The notes under the pieces are model-generated. The model searched no databases and had not been told where the DNA came from. It saw nothing but the letters and a program-made list of their open reading frames with translations. The position numbers and the translations under genes are program-made. From Acidimicrobium sp. BACL17 MAG-120823-bin42 (lineage in GTDB: Bacteria; Actinomycetota; Acidimicrobiia; Acidimicrobiales; Ilumatobacteraceae), in the NCBI GenBank assembly GCA_001438985.1, contig LIAZ01000068.1:1-6831 (forward strand): a stretch of 6,831 nt of DNA. The letters run 5' to 3'. Shown piece by piece: positions 6,130 to 6,831 of the stretch. Position 1 is the stretch's first letter. Every line of letters starts with the position of its first letter.

Positions 6130-6450
6130 ATGATCACACTTACCGACAACGCAGCATCAAAGGTAAAGCAATTACTCGAGGCTGAAGGCGCAACCGATTT
6201 AGCATTGCGCGTTGCAGTGCGACCTGGTGGTTGCTCTGGGTTTTCATACGAGATGTTTTTTGATGGTGACTTCACACCAGAAGATCAGACACTCACGTTC
6301 GGTGATGTGAAAGTTGTGGTTGACCAAGCTTCATCACAATTGTTGGTAGGCGCAAGTCTTGACTACCAAGATGGTTTGCAAGACGCAGGTTTTAAGATCA
6401 ACAACCCAAATGCATCACGCACATGTGGTTGTGGCAACAGCTTTAGCTGA
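6130..6450 (+). CDS. A-type iron-sulfur cluster carrier (IscA/ErpA/SufA family)
   Basis: The 106-residue protein has the full length and all three cluster-binding cysteines of the HesB/IscA family: C35 in RPGGCSGF, and C99 and C101 in the C-terminal TCGCGNSF. The N-terminus MITLTDNAASKVKQLLEAEG is the usual family start. This selects the ATG at 6130 over the in-frame ATGs at 6121 and 6088, and promoter placement agrees. The protein accepts [2Fe-2S] or [4Fe-4S] clusters and passes them to target enzymes. Telling ErpA from IscA or SufA is not safe from sequence alone, so no symbol is given. The DGLQDAGFKINNPNA segment before the CGC is standard. It is divergent from mrp, another Fe-S carrier, and ends four bases before the stop of the convergent thioredoxin-fold gene. 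Confidence 0.95.
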   Translation: MITLTDNAASKVKQLLEAEGATDLALRVAVRPGGCSGFSYEMFFDGDFTPEDQTLTFGDVKVVVDQASSQLLVGASLDYQDGLQDAGFKINNPNASRTCGCGNSFS

Positions 6451-6454
6451 TTGA

Positions 6455-6831
6455 TTACAGAACGCCCAGCGCGTTAAGTGCTTCGGTGACTTCAACTGAA
6501 TCAAAAATTGCGTCAAAGCGTTCAACGATGATGCCTTGTGCATCCGTGATAAACAGCGCAGGCTCGTAACTCATTCCTACTGCCTCAACTGCGGGGGCGA
6601 CAATCGTTGCGGTGTCGTCGGTGTAGATCTCGGCATGCAACATGATGATGCTGTCGCCAAGTGTCTCGCGCAACGACAACAGCGCATCGAGTGCGGGTGC
6701 ACATGTCCCTGTTTGGCAATGAGCGGGTGTGCCCACTAAATACGCAATCGGTTTGCCACGTTGCAGCGCTTCATTCAATGTGATGTCGTGCAGTGGGCAT
6801 GGTTCGGGTGAACGAGTACAGATGGGGTCTA
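6455..6831 (-). CDS. Thioredoxin-fold (redoxin-like) protein, C-terminal part; 5' end beyond the window
   Basis: The frame is open from the right edge to the TAA at 6457-6455, about 124 codons. A TTG at 6778 is only an internal codon, because the upstream residues (DPICTRSPEPCPLHDITLNE) continue the same protein. The core reads GKPIAYLVGTPAHCQTGTCAPALDALL, a beta strand followed by a cysteine pair spaced C-x4-C at the start of a helix. Later come SYEPALFITDAQGIIVERFD, which resembles the cis-proline loop and last strands of thioredoxin, and a final helix. Two more cysteines sit upstream (DPIC and EPCP). A role in thiol redox or as an exported redoxin is plausible, but the N-terminus, where a signal or lipobox would lie, is missing. 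It is convergent with the IscA-like gene. Confidence 0.7.
   Translation of the reverse strand, partial: DPICTRSPEPCPLHDITLNEALQRGKPIAYLVGTPAHCQTGTCAPALDALLSLRETLGDSIIMLHAEIYTDDTATIVAPAVEAVGMSYEPALFITDAQGIIVERFDAIFDSVEVTEALNALGVL

Overview
The window is a compact, ordinary-looking stretch of a bacterial chromosome, most likely from an actinomycete (Actinomycetota). Three things suggest this. The phosphoserine aminotransferase is the short-start actinobacterial type (DGRFGSGPSK near the N-terminus). The Mrp protein lacks part of the usual CxxC motif. GTG starts and apparently leaderless promoters are common. GC content looks moderate by eye, and genes abut or overlap almost everywhere, which would fit a streamlined aquatic lineage, possibly Acidimicrobiia. 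That placement is an inference and was not tested by any search.

Left part, minus strand, read right to left: a small receiver-domain protein (1673 to 1260), then serC (1208 to 81), then the first 28 codons of serA (84 to the left edge). serC and serA overlap in an ATGA and encode consecutive enzymes acting on 3-phosphoglycerate on the way to serine. The receiver protein may be co-transcribed with them, but a weak promoter can also be drawn in the 51-base gap.

Middle, plus strand: a tightly coupled three-gene operon. It holds an NfeD-family membrane protein with a degenerate ClpP-like domain (1777 to 3120), an EamA/DMT-family transporter (3117 to 4046) and a Nudix hydrolase with a split Nudix box (4043 to 4867). 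Consecutive genes overlap by four bases (GTGA, then ATGA).

Right part: mrp/apbC (minus, 6048 to 4864) and an A-type iron-sulfur carrier of the IscA/ErpA family (plus, 6130 to 6450) are divergently transcribed from an 81-base shared region, forming a small Fe-S cluster assembly locus. mrp collides tail-to-tail with the Nudix gene, both stop codons lying in one CTAG. The IscA-like gene ends four bases from the stop of an incomplete thioredoxin-fold gene that runs off the right edge.

No mobile element, CRISPR array, RNA gene or long repeat was seen, and no gene-free stretch exceeds 103 bases. The most interesting signals are the repeated placement of a -10-like hexamer 6 to 7 bases before a start codon, the apparent loss of catalytic or switch residues in the NfeD-like and receiver proteins, and the overlapping gene ends. 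I did not find convincing evidence of a wholly new system.
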